Positions 17,778 to 28,425 of a DNA stretch of 64,000 bases are shown here, in pieces. Every line of letters begins with the position of its first letter. Positions within the stretch are counted from its first letter, which is position 1. The notes below the pieces were generated by a model. That model saw only the letters and a program-made list of their open reading frames with translations, was not told the origin of the DNA and ran no database searches. The position numbers were made by a program, and so were the translations under genes. Source of the DNA: Geobacter sp. (GTDB lineage Bacteria > Desulfobacterota > Desulfuromonadia > Geobacterales > Geobacteraceae); contig JACOUQ010000022.1 in NCBI GenBank assembly GCA_016177775.1, positions 1 through 64,000 of the forward strand. The letters are read 5' to 3'.

Positions 17778-18752
17778 ATGAGATTTTTCGCCTTGTTTCT
17801 GTCTGTCTGCTGTCTTTGCAGTACGGCTATGGCCTCGGAAAAGTCGGTCACCTTCTGCCTGGACGGGGCGCTGGTGGAGAGCGAGGCGATTAGCCGCAAG
17901 GGGTACCTGGAAGTCTCTCTCCCCGGCAACCTCCTCCCCAACTCCCTCCGGATCAAGCCTCTGGGAAGCTTCGAAATCAGGCGGGTTGATCTGGTTGCCG
18001 GCAAGACGGACCCAAAGGCGGGAAAAGAGGCTGCGGCCCTGGCAGAGAAGAAGCATCTGCTGGAAGACCGGCTGAAGGCCCTGGAAGCCAGGGAGGCGGT
18101 ATTCAGGGCAGCCGCCAAGTCCCAGAGCAGCAAGGCCCCCCGCAAGACCAAGACCAACCCGGAGCCGATGGCGAGTATCCGCAAGGGAACCGAGTTTGCC
18201 ATTGCCCAGCTGGAAGAGGTTTACCACGCCAGGCGAAAGGCGGAAGCTGAGCTGGCCTCCGTCGAGGCCCGGCTGGTGGCGTTGAAAAAGAGCGGGGGGA
18301 TCGGGGGGAGCGTTGCCAGGGTCTGGACATCGAGCCGGGACGGGCGGGTTAGGGTCTCCTATATCCTCTCCGGCACTGGTTGGAGCCCCATTTACAACTT
18401 CAGGCTGGCGGGCGACAATAAGGTCGAGGTGGCCGTTCTTGCCGATATCCCCTCCGTCGGAGGTACGGCCAGAGTCTCCCTGTCAACTCTCGCGGAACTC
18501 TCCGCTCCCTTTTCGCAGCTGTCTTCCGATGGAATGGCTAAGGTTGCCACTTATACTCTCCCTCTGGAAAAGGAACAGTTGGGGGGTGGCGCACTCTCTC
18601 ACCTGGCATTTACTTTCAAAAACACATCACAACAAATCCTTCCGCCAGGTGAGGCTCACTGTTACCTGAAGGGGGAATATCTGGGGAAGGCGCGCTTCGA
18701 GAGGTGCAAGCCCGATGAATCGCGAGAGCTCGTTTTCGGCGCGAGAGATTGA
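17778..18752 (+). CDS. shortened MuiA-like (DUF4140/DUF4139) secreted protein
   Basis: ATG 17778 after GAGGAGGGA gives 324 residues with a signal peptide (cleavage near STAMA-SE). A DUF4140-like N-terminal part is followed by a coiled coil (about 85-185) and the opening of the DUF4139 beta domain (VRVSYILSGTGWSPIYNFRL). Family members are usually near 500 residues, so the C-terminal part is missing. The frame closes at FGARD. Removing one T at 18749-18750 would continue DRYTVLRERPA to a stop at 18784-18786, which resembles the family's FG-DDR-V-R sequence. A frameshift or sequencing error near the end is likely, but the gene would still be short. Function unknown; the family name comes from mucoidy inhibition. 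Confidence 0.7.
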   Translation: MRFFALFLSVCCLCSTAMASEKSVTFCLDGALVESEAISRKGYLEVSLPGNLLPNSLRIKPLGSFEIRRVDLVAGKTDPKAGKEAAALAEKKHLLEDRLKALEAREAVFRAAAKSQSSKAPRKTKTNPEPMASIRKGTEFAIAQLEEVYHARRKAEAELASVEARLVALKKSGGIGGSVARVWTSSRDGRVRVSYILSGTGWSPIYNFRLAGDNKVEVAVLADIPSVGGTARVSLSTLAELSAPFSQLSSDGMAKVATYTLPLEKEQLGGGALSHLAFTFKNTSQQILPPGEAHCYLKGEYLGKARFERCKPDESRELVFGARD

Positions 18753-18855
18753 CCGGTATACTGTCTTGCGCGAAAGGCCCGCTTGACATGGACGCCCTTG
18801 GGCTGTTACTGTTGACCGTTTCATTGAAATTTCCGAATCGACTGGAGAGCATCAG

Positions 18856-20115
18856 ATGAAAAGTTTGGCTGGATACTGGTTGAAAATCGCCGCGGTTTTG
18901 CTGCTGGCGGGATTTTCGGCCGGCTGTGGTAATGGGGAGTCGACGTCATCCCAGACATTCCCATCGTCTGCGACGGTTTTTTACATGCACAGCGTGGCAT
19001 TTCGCAACACCACGACCACCATGGCTTGGGGGTACAACGCCTTCGGTCAGGTGGGGAACAACTCGACGGAAGAAAGTTCTACGCCGGTATCCACCGGCCT
19101 TGTCGGCATGACCGGGATGTCCGTGGGGTCGAACCACTCGCTTGCCTTCATGAACAATAGCACGGTGCGGGCATGGGGATACAACGGTTATGGGCAGTTG
19201 GGTAATGGGGACAATGAATACGTTCCTAAAATAGTACCTGTAAAGGTGGTCAATCTATCCGGTGTGACCGCGGTCGCTGCCGGAGGGTATCATAGTTTGG
19301 CACTGAAATCTGGCGGGACCGTCTGGGCATGGGGAAGCAACGGCAATGGCCGGCTTGGAACCGGCTCAAGCGATGAGAGAAGTGATGATCCGACAGAGGT
19401 GACAGCAACCTATACTGGAGCCCCACTCCCATTGTTTACCAAGATTGCCGCCGGCGGCAGCCACAGTGTAGCGCTGGCATCTGACGGGAAAGTCTGGACC
19501 TGGGGATATAACGGCGACGGCCAGCTTGGCATTGGTTCGACCGACGAACGGAACAAGCCGGTACAGGTAATGAAGAATGCCACCACCGCGTTGACTGATG
19601 TCAAGCTGATTGCGGCCGGCGGGGCATTCACCGTTGCCGTGAACACTGAGGGCAGCGTCGATAAGATCTGGGCATGGGGTTATAACGGGTACGGCCAATT
19701 GGGGCAAAACCCGACAACTACCTCTACGTCGCCTTACGCGGTTGAGGTTAGCGGTATTACTTTAGGCGCCACTGAGACGATAATAGCCATATCCGCCGGC
19801 GCGGACCATGTGCTGGCCGTAACCAGCGACGGAAAGCTCTGGGCCTGGGGGCTCAACCGATATGGTCAACTGGGTGACGGGACGACCACTGACGTATACA
19901 CCCCTAAAGATATAACCACACTTACCAGTTTTACTGTTGATACTTCCGGATTAACCATCGATGGCGTCAGCCGCATCATGGCGGTCGGCCTGCACTCTCT
20001 CGCACGCTCGGGGGGCAAGCTCAAGGCATGGGGGTATAATGCCTATGGCCAACTGGGGAACGGGACCAAGACAACAAGCCCGACTTCTACCCCGGTTAAT
20101 GTGACTGGATATTGA
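18856..20115 (+). CDS. lipoprotein with seven RCC1-type repeats
   Basis: The 419-residue protein has a signal peptide with lipobox FSAGC (about residues 20-24). Seven repeats of about 50-55 residues follow, each marked by AWGYNxYGQLGNG-like cores ([84 protein letters not shown]). Seven repeats should close a beta-propeller like RCC1. The protein should sit on the outer membrane or cell surface. Bacterial RCC1-type proteins have no common role; ligand binding is a guess. The gene is monocistronic in appearance, and a weak TTGACA-17-TTACTG element lies at 18783-18811. Confidence 0.85.
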   Translation: MKSLAGYWLKIAAVLLLAGFSAGCGNGESTSSQTFPSSATVFYMHSVAFRNTTTTMAWGYNAFGQVGNNSTEESSTPVSTGLVGMTGMSVGSNHSLAFMNNSTVRAWGYNGYGQLGNGDNEYVPKIVPVKVVNLSGVTAVAAGGYHSLALKSGGTVWAWGSNGNGRLGTGSSDERSDDPTEVTATYTGAPLPLFTKIAAGGSHSVALASDGKVWTWGYNGDGQLGIGSTDERNKPVQVMKNATTALTDVKLIAAGGAFTVAVNTEGSVDKIWAWGYNGYGQLGQNPTTTSTSPYAVEVSGITLGATETIIAISAGADHVLAVTSDGKLWAWGLNRYGQLGDGTTTDVYTPKDITTLTSFTVDTSGLTIDGVSRIMAVGLHSLARSGGKLKAWGYNAYGQLGNGTKTTSPTSTPVNVTGY

Positions 20116-20204
20116 TCTCCTGAACCATAGATGGATAATAAAAACTCCGGAATTTCCAAAGGGTTACGTCACGGCACGGCGCGGTGCGTATGCCCCCTTT
20201 TTCC

Positions 20205-20233
20205 TTGACTTGAAGCCGTGAAGTTATTATTTT
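20205..20233 (+). promoter_or_regulatory. probable sigma70 promoter for lysS
   Basis: TTGACT (20205-20210) and TATTTT (20228-20233) are spaced by 17 bp, about 55 bp before ATG 20289. The gap before it (20116-20204) shows nothing else I recognise. Confidence 0.45.
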
Positions 20234-20288
20234 GACGAGTTGTGAAACGAGCCGGCAGGCGGGCCGAAACCAGAAACGAAGGAATGTC

Positions 20289-21764
20289 ATGGAAGAGTTG
20301 AACGAACTGCAGTTGCAGAGAAGAAGAAAGCTCGATGCCCTCTGGGAAGCGGGCATAAATCCATACCCCAACGATTTCAAGCCGGAGCACACTTCGGCTG
20401 ATTTGACGGCTGCTTACGGCCAAGTGCAGGAAATCGGCGACGATCCCCAGTCCTTCGTGGTGGCGGGACGCATCATCGCCCGCCGGTCATTCGGCAAGGC
20501 CGCATTTGTCCAGTTGCAGGACCGGAAGGGGCGGATGCAGCTCTACGTCAAGAAGGACTCGGTCGGTGACGAGGCGTTCGAGGAGTTTGAGGGCTTCGAT
20601 ATCGGCGACCTTATCGGCGCATCAGGCAAGCCTTTTCGCACCAAGACCGGCGAGCTTTCGCTCCATGCGAGCGGCATCCGCCTTCTGACCAAGTCGCTAC
20701 TCCCGCTTCCGGAAAAGTTTCACGGGCTCACCGATGTGGAAACCCGCTACCGGCAGCGGTATGTGGACCTGATCGTCAACCCGGAGGCGCGCGAGGTATT
20801 CATCAAGCGCTCGCGGGTGATCAATCTCATCCGCGAATTCATGGCAGGCCGCGATTTCCTCGAAGTGGAAACCCCCATGATGCAGCAGATCCCCGGCGGG
20901 GCCACGGCGCGTCCTTTCGTTACCCACCACAACGCCCTGGACATGGAGCTTTTCCTCCGCATCGCCCCGGAGCTTTACCTGAAGCGCCTTGTGGTCGGCG
21001 GTTTCGAGCGGGTGTTCGAGATCAATCGCAACTTCCGCAACGAGGGAATATCTATCCGGCACAATCCTGAATTCACCATGATGGAGTTCTACCAGGCGTA
21101 CGCCACCTACGAGGACCTGATGGACCTTACCGAGGAACTCCTCTGTCATGTGGCCCAGAACGTTCTGGGGACCCTGGATTTTAATTGCCAGGGGGTGGAG
21201 ATCAGTTTCCAGCGCCCCTGGCGGCGGCTGACGGTGAAGGAGGCGATCCTGGAATACGGCGATATCGACGCCAGGTCCCTGGCGGACCGCGATCTCGCTT
21301 ATGCCTATGCGAAGAAGCTTGGGCTCGACCTCCCGGAGGATGTCGGCTACGGCAAGCTGATCACCGAGATTTTCGAGGAAGTGGCTGAAACGAAGCTGAT
21401 CCAGCCGACCTTCATCACCGCCTATCCGACCGAGGTTTCGCCGTTGTCGCGCAAGAACGACCACGACCCTGAGATCGTCGACCGGTTCGAGCTCTTCATT
21501 GCCGGTCGGGAGCTGGCCAATGCCTTTTCCGAGCTGAATGACCCGGTGGACCAGAAGGAGCGCTTCCTGGCCCAGGTAGCGGCCAAGGACAAGGGGGATG
21601 AAGAGGCCCACTACATGGACGAAGACTACATTCGTGCCCTGGAATACGGCATGCCCCCTACGGCTGGCGAGGGGATCGGCATCGACCGCCTGGTGATGCT
21701 CCTCACCGATTCCCCGTCCATCAGGGACGTAATCTTGTTCCCGCAGTTGAGGAAGGAAAAATAG
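20289..21764 (+). CDS. lysS: lysyl-tRNA synthetase, class II
   Basis: The 491-residue enzyme charges tRNA-Lys. It has an N-terminal OB-fold (about residues 50-145; [20 protein letters not shown]) and the class II motifs: RYVDLIVNP (motif 1 region), [20 protein letters not shown] (motif 2) and [10 protein letters not shown] (motif 3). ATG 20289 gives the standard [19 protein letters not shown] start; an in-frame start at 20232 lies within the promoter and is rejected. It begins the long rightward envelope block, and the lysS-lolC-lolD order is also seen in other deltaproteobacteria. Confidence 0.97.
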   Translation: MEELNELQLQRRRKLDALWEAGINPYPNDFKPEHTSADLTAAYGQVQEIGDDPQSFVVAGRIIARRSFGKAAFVQLQDRKGRMQLYVKKDSVGDEAFEEFEGFDIGDLIGASGKPFRTKTGELSLHASGIRLLTKSLLPLPEKFHGLTDVETRYRQRYVDLIVNPEAREVFIKRSRVINLIREFMAGRDFLEVETPMMQQIPGGATARPFVTHHNALDMELFLRIAPELYLKRLVVGGFERVFEINRNFRNEGISIRHNPEFTMMEFYQAYATYEDLMDLTEELLCHVAQNVLGTLDFNCQGVEISFQRPWRRLTVKEAILEYGDIDARSLADRDLAYAYAKKLGLDLPEDVGYGKLITEIFEEVAETKLIQPTFITAYPTEVSPLSRKNDHDPEIVDRFELFIAGRELANAFSELNDPVDQKERFLAQVAAKDKGDEEAHYMDEDYIRALEYGMPPTAGEGIGIDRLVMLLTDSPSIRDVILFPQLRKEK

Positions 21765-21852
21765 ACGGGGACCAGGGATCTGGGACCAGGGGTCAGTAAA
21801 GTCAATACTATGAATTCCCCGGTCCCCGGTCCCTATTCCCCGGTCCCGGATT
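21765..21852 (+). repeat. 7-bp-period intergenic repeat with inverted second half
   Basis: GGGACCAGGGATCTGGGACCAGGGG directly after the lysS stop, and CCCCGGTCCCCGGTCCCTATTCCCCGGTCCC-like copies in reverse sense before lolC. The two halves can pair. Confidence 0.75.
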
Positions 21853-21858
21853 TAATAC

Positions 21859-23130
21859 ATGCCCTACGAACTTCTCATCGCCCTGCGGTATCTTAGGGCC
21901 AAGCGCAAATCGGCCTTCATCTCCATCATTACCATCATCTCCACTGCCGGGGTGACGCTGGGGGTGATGGCGCTGATCGTTGTGCTGGCGGTCATGACCG
22001 GGTTCGAGGAGGACCTGAAGGAGAAGATCCTCGGGACCAATGCCCACATCGTCGTGCTGAAAAGCGGAGGGGGTATAGCCTCCTATCCGGACGTGATGGA
22101 GAAGCTCAAGAAGTTCGACGGTGTGGTCGCCGCGACCCCCTTTGTCTATAGCCAGGTGATGATCTCCAGCGGCCGCAATGTTTCCGGCGTGGTTCTGCGG
22201 GGGGTGGAAACCAAGACCGATCCCCAGGTCACAAACCTTCACAAGGCGCTGATCGAGGGAAAGCTGACCGATCTCGAAAATTCTCCTCCCCCCCTTGCCG
22301 GCAAGGAGCCGCCGCTTCCCGGCGTGATCATCGGCAAGGAACTGGCGAAGAATCTCAATATCTTTGTCGGCGACAAGGTCAGCATCATCTCCCCCACCGG
22401 CGCCATGACCCCGCTCGGCATGGTGCCGAAAATGAAGCGGTTCCGGATTGTCGGCCTCTTCAACACCGGAATGTTCGAGTATGATTCGACCCTGGCGTAT
22501 GTGGGGATTGGCGAGGCGCAGGAGTTTCTGGGGCTCGGCAGCGAAGTGACCGGTATCCAGCTCAAGGTGCGGGACGTCTATGCCACGGCCGGCATTGCGC
22601 GGGAGATCAATACGCGGCTCGGCTTCCCCTACTTCGCCAGGGACTGGATGGAGATGAACCGCAACATCCTTTTCGCCCTCAAGACCGAAAAGGTCGTGAT
22701 GTTCATCATCCTGACCCTGATCGTTCTGGTTGCGGCGTTCGGCATTGCCTCCATGCTATTCATGGTGGTGATGGAAAAGTCGAAGGATATCGCCATCCTC
22801 AAGGCAATGGGGGCATCCGGCCGGAGCATCATGAAGATTTTCGTGCTGGAGGGGCTGGCCATCGGCGTGGCCGGGACCATTGGCGGTGTGGTTTCTGGGT
22901 TGCTCGTGGCGTCCCGCCTGGAATCCATCGTCGGGTTTGTGCAGAAGCTGACCGGGTTCGAGCTCTTCAGCAAGGACGTCTATTATCTCGACCGGTTCCC
23001 GTCACAGGTCGTGCCGATGGACGTGCTGGTAATCTCCGTGACTGCCATTGCCGTTTCCTTGGCGGCAACCCTCTACCCGGCATGGCAGGCATCACGGTTG
23101 CCGCCGGCGGAGGGTCTGCGCTATGAGTAA
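21859..23130 (+). CDS. lolC: lipoprotein-releasing ABC permease LolC/LolE
   Basis: The 423-residue membrane subunit begins [20 protein letters not shown] with a first helix near residues 25-45. A large periplasmic MacB-type domain follows (about 50-265), then an FtsX domain with three helices (about 275-405) and the EGL-A-G coupling segment ([15 protein letters not shown]). LolC and LolE paralogs form a heterodimer in E. coli. Here a single permease gene precedes lolD, so it may work as a homodimer (LolF-like); that is inference. It extracts mature lipoproteins from the inner membrane, downstream of Lnt. Its stop overlaps the lolD ATG. Confidence 0.93.
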   Translation: MPYELLIALRYLRAKRKSAFISIITIISTAGVTLGVMALIVVLAVMTGFEEDLKEKILGTNAHIVVLKSGGGIASYPDVMEKLKKFDGVVAATPFVYSQVMISSGRNVSGVVLRGVETKTDPQVTNLHKALIEGKLTDLENSPPPLAGKEPPLPGVIIGKELAKNLNIFVGDKVSIISPTGAMTPLGMVPKMKRFRIVGLFNTGMFEYDSTLAYVGIGEAQEFLGLGSEVTGIQLKVRDVYATAGIAREINTRLGFPYFARDWMEMNRNILFALKTEKVVMFIILTLIVLVAAFGIASMLFMVVMEKSKDIAILKAMGASGRSIMKIFVLEGLAIGVAGTIGGVVSGLLVASRLESIVGFVQKLTGFELFSKDVYYLDRFPSQVVPMDVLVISVTAIAVSLAATLYPAWQASRLPPAEGLRYE

Positions 23131-23818
23131 TGAACAACGGGGCAACAGCCATTTGCTGGAGGTGCGGGAGCTTCGCAAGACTTACGGCTCCGGCCACTCG
23201 GCCGTCGAGGTATTGAAGGGGATCGATCTTACCGTCGGGGCAGGGGAGTCCATCGCCCTGATAGGGGCTTCGGGGGCCGGCAAGAGCACGCTTTTGCACA
23301 TCCTGGGAACCTTGGACAGACCCACTTCGGGGAAGGTCATGTTCAGGGGGGATGACGTTTTCCGCCGCGGCGAGGGGCAGCTGGCCATGTTCCGCAACCA
23401 GTCGGTCGGTTTCGTGTTTCAGTTTCACCACCTTCTCCCGGAATTCACGGCGCTTGAGAACGCCATGATGCCGGCCCTGATCAGCGGGAGGAGGCGGGAC
23501 GAGGCCTCTGCCGCAGCCGAGGAGCTGTTGCGGGAGGTGGGGCTTGCCCATCGCCTGACCCACAAGCCGGGAGAGCTCTCGGGCGGGGAGCAGCAGCGGG
23601 TGGCCATTGCCCGGGCTCTGATGCTTTCGCCGCCGCTTCTGCTGGCGGACGAGCCGACCGGGAACCTGGACACCAAAACCAGCGAAGGGGTCCACGAAGC
23701 CTTGGAAGCTGTCCGGACCAGATTCGGGACAACGCTCGTCATCGTGACCCACAACGAGAAACTGGCCGAGAGAATGGGACGGACCATCCATCTGGTCGAC
23801 GGCAGGATCGAGGCTTGA
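23123..23818 (+). CDS. lolD: lipoprotein-releasing ABC ATPase LolD
   Basis: ATG 23123 overlaps the lolC stop by 8 bp and gives 231 residues. The ABC motifs are complete: Walker [11 protein letters not shown]-loop [20 protein letters not shown] (typical of LolD/MacB), signature [15 protein letters not shown], Walker [13 protein letters not shown] and the switch His in [11 protein letters not shown]. It powers lipoprotein release by the permease encoded just upstream. The stop TGA overlaps the TTG start of bamA. Confidence 0.96.
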   Translation: MSNEQRGNSHLLEVRELRKTYGSGHSAVEVLKGIDLTVGAGESIALIGASGAGKSTLLHILGTLDRPTSGKVMFRGDDVFRRGEGQLAMFRNQSVGFVFQFHHLLPEFTALENAMMPALISGRRRDEASAAAEELLREVGLAHRLTHKPGELSGGEQQRVAIARALMLSPPLLLADEPTGNLDTKTSEGVHEALEAVRTRFGTTLVIVTHNEKLAERMGRTIHLVDGRIEA

Positions 23819-26130
23819 CAATTTTAACCAAACAGTTTTCTGGAGGGAATTTGCGCCTGTTCAGTTATATAATTCTTGCAGCAATGATTTTTCTGATTCC
23901 GGTCAGCGCTTTCGCCGAGGGGGAAACAATCGCCGAGGTGGCCGTCAAGGGTAACCGGCGCATCGAGACCGCCGCCATTCTCAACGCGGTCAAGATCAAG
24001 GCCGGCGACATTCTCTATGCCGAGAAGGCCGATGCCGATGTCCGGGCGATTTATGCACTTGGGTATTTCGATGATGTTCAGGCGGAAGGGGAACTGACCG
24101 GCAAGGGGTTCGTACTTTCCTATGTCGTCAAAGAAAAGCCGTTCGTCCGGGAGATCGTCATCCAGGGTAACAAGGAGCTCAATACCGAGAAGGTGCGCGG
24201 TGCCATTGATCTGAAGGGTGGCGCGGTCTTTTCCCGCAAGGAACTGACCAAGAGCATCAACAAGGTGAAAAAGCTCTATATGGATGAAGGGTATTACCTG
24301 GCCGAGGTGGAAGGAGTCAGCGAGCAGCTGACCGACACGGAGCTGAAGGTCATCTTCCGGATCACCGAGGGGGCCAAGGTCCTGATTAAAAGGATCGAAT
24401 TCGAGGGGAACAAGGTTTTCACCTCCAGGAAGTTGCGCAAGGTAATGGAAACAAAGGAGAAGTGGTTCCTCTCCTGGCTGACCGGCTCCGGCACTTACAA
24501 GGAAGAAGTGTTGAAGAACGATGCGAACCTTATCATCGATCACTATTACAACAACGGCTACGTCAACGTGAAGGTGGGAGAGCCGTCAGTCCGCGTGATG
24601 GAGGACAAGAGCGGCCTCATCGTCACCATCGGCATCACCGAGGGGGCGCAGTTCAAGGTCGGGACGCTCGATTTCAAGGGGGACCTGCTGGAGGACCGAA
24701 ACGAACTGCCCAAGAAGCTCAAGCTGAAGACCGGCGAGATATTCAGCCGCGCGGTGCTTCGCGGCGATGTAATCACCCTGACCGATGTCTACGCGGACAA
24801 AGGGTATGCCTTCGCCAACATCACGCCGCTGACGAAGCTCACCACGGATACCAGGACCATCGATATAACCTTCGACATGGAGAAGGGTGAAAAGGTCTAT
24901 ATAGAGCGTATCAACGTCGCCGGCAACCTGAAAACCCGCGACAAGGTTCTGCGCCGGGAGGTTAAGCTGGCGGAAGGGGACCTGTACAGCAGCACGGCAA
25001 TAAAGCGGAGCAAGCAGAGCCTGACCAATCTCGGTTACTTCGAGGAGGTCAATCTGGCCACCGCCAAGGGTAGCGCCGAAAACAAGCTCAACATCAACGT
25101 GGACGTCAAGGAGAAGGCGACCGGCACTTTCAGCATCGGCGGCGGCTACAGCTCGATCGACGGGTTCATCGGCCAGGGTTCGGTCCAGCAGGCAAACTTC
25201 CTCGGCCTTGGCCTCAAGGCCAATGCTTCGGTCTCCATCGGTGGCAAGAGCTCCACATACAACCTGGGGCTCACGGACCCATATTTCCTTGATACGAAAT
25301 GGACGCTCGGCGCCGACATTTACCGTACAGAACGGGATTACATAGATTTCAGTCGCCGGGTCACGGGTGGTGACATCAAGACCAGCTATCCGCTGAGCGA
25401 TTTCGTCAGCACGTTCTGGATGTACAAGTTCGAGAAAAAGAAGATATTCAACATTTCCCCGGCCCTGGCGATAGTGCCGGAAGCAAGCGGCACCACCAGC
25501 TCCGTTTTCGGCAGCATCAACAGGAACACGACCGATTACCGGCTCGATCCCACCACCGGCATGATAAACAACCTGTCCATCGAATTCGCCGGCCTGGGAG
25601 GGACCAGCCGTTTCGCCAAGTATATCGGCGAAACTACCTGGTTCACGCCGCTTTTCTGGAGCACTGTTTTTTCCGCACACGGCACACTCGGCTACATTCA
25701 GGAGATCGGCAAAGATTTGCCGATTGACGAAAAATTCTACCTCGGCGGAATCAACACGCTGCGGGGCTTCAAGTCGCGAAGTGTAAGCCCAGTTGTCATC
25801 ACCAAGTCAGCTACCCCGGATCTCAGCGGCAAATTCAGCGAGAGCAGCGCCTTTATTGGCGGCAACAAGGAGGCGGTGTTCAATTTTGAATTGACTTTCC
25901 CGCTTCTGAAGGACGTTGGAGTCAAGGGGGTGACATTTTTCGACATCGGCAATTCCTACGGAGAGGGGGAGCCGTTGATGTCGAGTTTCCTGGCCAGTTA
26001 CGGGGCCGGCATACGCTGGTTCTCGCCGATCGGGCCGCTGCGCCTCGAATATGGCATTCCGATCAACCCCCGTCCGGGCATCGACGACAAGGGCGGGAAG
26101 CTGGAGTTTTCCATCGGGGCTTTTTTCTAA
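23815..26130 (+). CDS. bamA: outer membrane protein assembly factor BamA
   Basis: The 771-residue Omp85 protein has a signal peptide (to about residue 35, PVSAFA-EG) and five POTRA domains (about 36-385; repeated EGNK/KGNR and EG-x-V segments such as [15 protein letters not shown]). A 16-strand barrel (about 420-771) includes [16 protein letters not shown] with the conserved RGF loop. It ends in F, as outer-membrane barrels do. It inserts beta-barrel proteins into the outer membrane. The start is uncertain: TTG 23815 overlaps the lolD stop, while TTG 23851 has GGAGGG close upstream and gives a tidier signal peptide. skp follows at 55 bp. Confidence 0.96.
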   Translation: MTILTKQFSGGNLRLFSYIILAAMIFLIPVSAFAEGETIAEVAVKGNRRIETAAILNAVKIKAGDILYAEKADADVRAIYALGYFDDVQAEGELTGKGFVLSYVVKEKPFVREIVIQGNKELNTEKVRGAIDLKGGAVFSRKELTKSINKVKKLYMDEGYYLAEVEGVSEQLTDTELKVIFRITEGAKVLIKRIEFEGNKVFTSRKLRKVMETKEKWFLSWLTGSGTYKEEVLKNDANLIIDHYYNNGYVNVKVGEPSVRVMEDKSGLIVTIGITEGAQFKVGTLDFKGDLLEDRNELPKKLKLKTGEIFSRAVLRGDVITLTDVYADKGYAFANITPLTKLTTDTRTIDITFDMEKGEKVYIERINVAGNLKTRDKVLRREVKLAEGDLYSSTAIKRSKQSLTNLGYFEEVNLATAKGSAENKLNINVDVKEKATGTFSIGGGYSSIDGFIGQGSVQQANFLGLGLKANASVSIGGKSSTYNLGLTDPYFLDTKWTLGADIYRTERDYIDFSRRVTGGDIKTSYPLSDFVSTFWMYKFEKKKIFNISPALAIVPEASGTTSSVFGSINRNTTDYRLDPTTGMINNLSIEFAGLGGTSRFAKYIGETTWFTPLFWSTVFSAHGTLGYIQEIGKDLPIDEKFYLGGINTLRGFKSRSVSPVVITKSATPDLSGKFSESSAFIGGNKEAVFNFELTFPLLKDVGVKGVTFFDIGNSYGEGEPLMSSFLASYGAGIRWFSPIGPLRLEYGIPINPRPGIDDKGGKLEFSIGAFF

Positions 26131-26184
26131 CAGAGTGCAGAAGCAAGGACGTGTAAATCTACTCAAGATAGAAGGAGAACAGGT

Positions 26185-26712
26185 ATGAAACGGTTCATCG
26201 CAATGGTTGCCGGCTTTCTGGCGATGTCCCTGTCGACCGCGGCATTTGCCGCTGAGGCAGGCAAGATCGGCTTTGTGGAGATGCAGAAGGTGGTGGGGCT
26301 TTCCGATGCCGGCAAGGAGGCGAAGGAACAGCTCAACGTCAAGGCAAAGAAATATCAGGACGAGCTGAACGCCAAGCAGGAAGAACTTAAAAAGCTTCGG
26401 GACGACCTGGAGAAACAGGGAGTCATCCTCTCCGAATCCGCCCGTTCGACCAAGGAAAAGGAATACCAGCAGAAGCTGAAGGAATTCCAGCGCTACCTGA
26501 AAGATGTGCAGGATGAAGTGCAGGCCAAGGAAGAGGAACTCTTGAAAAAGCTCCAGGAGGAGATCGTCAAGGTGGTGCAGGAATATGGGCGCAAGAATGG
26601 CTTTTCCATGATCTTTGCCAGGGTTGATGAGGTCATGATCTTCACCGACGAGAAGGCCGACCTGACTGACGAGGTCCTGAAGGCGTATAACACATCGAAG
26701 AAAAAGAAGTAA
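26185..26712 (+). CDS. skp: periplasmic chaperone Skp/OmpH
   Basis: This 175-residue protein has a signal peptide (AAFA-AE, about residue 23), a short KIGFVEMQKVV beta segment and a long charged coiled coil (about 50-150) that forms the tentacles of the Skp trimer. It ends in a lysine-rich tail. Skp holds unfolded outer-membrane proteins on the way to BamA, encoded just upstream. The bamA-skp-lpxD order is conserved in most proteobacteria. ATG 26185 has AGAAGGAGAA as a clear ribosome site. Confidence 0.93.
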   Translation: MKRFIAMVAGFLAMSLSTAAFAAEAGKIGFVEMQKVVGLSDAGKEAKEQLNVKAKKYQDELNAKQEELKKLRDDLEKQGVILSESARSTKEKEYQQKLKEFQRYLKDVQDEVQAKEEELLKKLQEEIVKVVQEYGRKNGFSMIFARVDEVMIFTDEKADLTDEVLKAYNTSKKKK

Positions 26713-26746
26713 GAACGGGGACTGGGGATTGGGGATTGGGGACCGG
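26713..26746 (+). repeat. 7-bp-period intergenic repeat (GGGGACT/GGGGATT)
   Basis: Four to five tandem GGGGATT-like units start immediately after the skp stop. Confidence 0.75.
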
Positions 26747-26778
26747 TAAAGGCCCTTAAACATCAATACGGGTGAAAC

Positions 26779-27816
26779 GTGAAGAAGACACTTAAGGAAC
26801 TGGCCGAATATCTTGGCGGCAAGGTGATCGGTGATGAGACCGCTGAAGTCTCGGGGCTTGCCGGGCTTGACGAGGCGCGGGAGGGGCAGATAACGTTTCT
26901 TGCCAACCCCAAATATGCGGGAAAGGTGGCTGCTACCGGGGCAACGGCGGTTGTCCTCCCGCCGGGCGCGGAGAGGCACGGCAAAAATGCCATCGAGTGC
27001 GCTAATCCCTATCTCGCCTTTGCCAAGCTCCTGACCCTGTTTCATGTAAGAACTCCCGCTCCCAGGGGGGTGATGGAGGGGGCATTCGTTTCCTCCACGG
27101 CCACTATTGGAACGGATGTGACCATCTATCCCGGCGCTTTCGTAGGAGAGCGCGTTACGCTGGGGGAGCGAGTCACCCTCCACCCTGGTGTCGTGCTCTA
27201 TGACGACGTGATAATCGGCGACGACGTGACCATTCACGCCAATGTGTCGGTCCGGGAGAGGTGCCGCATCGGGAGTCGCGTCATCATTCACTGCGGTGTT
27301 GTCATCGGCAGCGACGGGTTCGGCTACGCGCCGGACGGCCCCAGGAATTACAAAATTCCGCAAATCGGCATAGTGGTCATAGAGGAAGATGTGGAGATCG
27401 GCGCCAATACGACCATCGACCGAGCAGCGCTACAGGTTACGCGCATCAGGCGTGGGACCAAGATCGACAACCTGGTGCAGATCGCCCATAATTGCGAAAT
27501 CGGTGAGGATTGCATTATAGTCTCCCAGGCGGGAGTCGCCGGCAGCGCGAAGCTCGGCAAGCATGTCACCCTTGCCGGGCAGGTAGCAGTTGCCGGCCAC
27601 CTGACCATCGGCGACAACTCCATGGTTGGGGGGAAGTCGGGCGTGCCAGGCAATCTCCCCGCCAACTCCATGGTAAGCGGTATTCCCGCATTCAATCACA
27701 AGGATTGGCTCAAGGCTTCAATAGTCTTCCCCAAACTTCCCGAACTGCGCAAGACAGTTTCCCTTCTTGAGAAGCGTGTGCGGGAGTTGGAAGAGAAGCA
27801 GACAGTTAGCTCGTAA
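26779..27816 (+). CDS. lpxD: UDP-3-O-acylglucosamine N-acyltransferase LpxD
   Basis: The 345-residue enzyme has an N-terminal uridine-binding domain ([13 protein letters not shown]), a left-handed beta-helix of hexapeptide repeats (about 100-300; catalytic His region [14 protein letters not shown]) and a C-terminal helix. It adds the second 3-hydroxyacyl chain in lipid A synthesis. GTG 26779 is the start. If the GnnA/GnnB pathway downstream is active, its natural substrate would be the diamino analogue of the usual UDP-sugar. Part of a continuous lipid A gene block. Confidence 0.96.
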   Translation: MKKTLKELAEYLGGKVIGDETAEVSGLAGLDEAREGQITFLANPKYAGKVAATGATAVVLPPGAERHGKNAIECANPYLAFAKLLTLFHVRTPAPRGVMEGAFVSSTATIGTDVTIYPGAFVGERVTLGERVTLHPGVVLYDDVIIGDDVTIHANVSVRERCRIGSRVIIHCGVVIGSDGFGYAPDGPRNYKIPQIGIVVIEEDVEIGANTTIDRAALQVTRIRRGTKIDNLVQIAHNCEIGEDCIIVSQAGVAGSAKLGKHVTLAGQVAVAGHLTIGDNSMVGGKSGVPGNLPANSMVSGIPAFNHKDWLKASIVFPKLPELRKTVSLLEKRVRELEEKQTVSS

Positions 27817-27893
27817 GTCGTAGCTTGTAGGTTGTAGGTCTTTTTTCTTTGCAACAACCTACAGCCTACAGCCTATAACCTATTTTATAAGAG
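27817..27893 (+). repeat. TGTAGG-type intergenic repeat with inverted second half
   Basis: GTAGCTTGTAGGTTGTAGGTC follows the lpxD stop and ACAACCTACAGCCTACAGCC-like copies follow in reverse sense, able to form a long hairpin with a T-rich loop. Confidence 0.75.
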
Positions 27894-27898
27894 GTGAT

Positions 27899-28342
27899 AT
27901 GCCAATGGTGCTCGATGTCAACGAAATAGCCAAAATCCTTCCGCATCGCTATCCTTTCCTGCTGGTGGACAGGATCGTCGAACTTGAGGAAGGGAAGCGG
28001 ATTGTGGGAATCAAGAACGTCACCATCAACGAGCCGTTCTTCCAGGGGCATTTCCCGGGGCATCCGGTGATGCCGGGGGTCCTGATCATCGAGGCAATGG
28101 CCCAGACAGCCGGAATCATGGCCTATCTTGCCTCGGACGACGAAACTCGGAAGAAGGTGACCTATTTCGCCTCCATCGACAACGCAAAATTCAGAAAACC
28201 GGTAAAGCCGGGCGACCAGCTCCGGATAGAGATTGAAACCAAATTCTGCAAACGTGGAATCTGGGGTGTCGCAGCCAAGGCTCTTGTTGATGGTGTGGTG
28301 GTTACAGATGCGGAGCTTAAAGCGACCTTTGCGAACAAATAA
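27899..28342 (+). CDS. fabZ: 3-hydroxyacyl-ACP dehydratase FabZ
   Basis: The 147-residue hot-dog-fold enzyme dehydrates 3-hydroxyacyl-ACP in fatty acid synthesis and so competes with lipid A acyltransferases for the same substrate. The catalytic His and Glu lie in HFPGHPVMPGVLIIEAMAQ; the N-terminal IAKILPHRYPFLLVDRIVE is typical. ATG 27899 after AGAGGTGAT. Its place between lpxD and lpxA is the common proteobacterial order. Confidence 0.97.
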   Translation: MPMVLDVNEIAKILPHRYPFLLVDRIVELEEGKRIVGIKNVTINEPFFQGHFPGHPVMPGVLIIEAMAQTAGIMAYLASDDETRKKVTYFASIDNAKFRKPVKPGDQLRIEIETKFCKRGIWGVAAKALVDGVVVTDAELKATFANK

Positions 28343-28415
28343 GGCAGGCTGTAGGCCGAAGACTGATGGCTGAAGAAAGATCTTGTACTTTTGATGCCTT
28401 TAGCCCTCAGCCTGG
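28343..28415 (+). repeat. GGCTGAA-type intergenic repeat
   Basis: Degenerate GGCTGTA/GGCCGAA/GACTGAT/GGCTGAA units directly after the fabZ stop, with a partial reverse copy (AGCCCTCAGCC) before lpxA. Confidence 0.65.
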
Positions 28416-28425
28416 AGATTTTACC

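Noticed and set aside
25807-27363. 518-codon leftward frame opposite bamA, skp and lpxD
   Set aside because: It crosses three confident genes and their intergenic gaps and has no recognisable domains.
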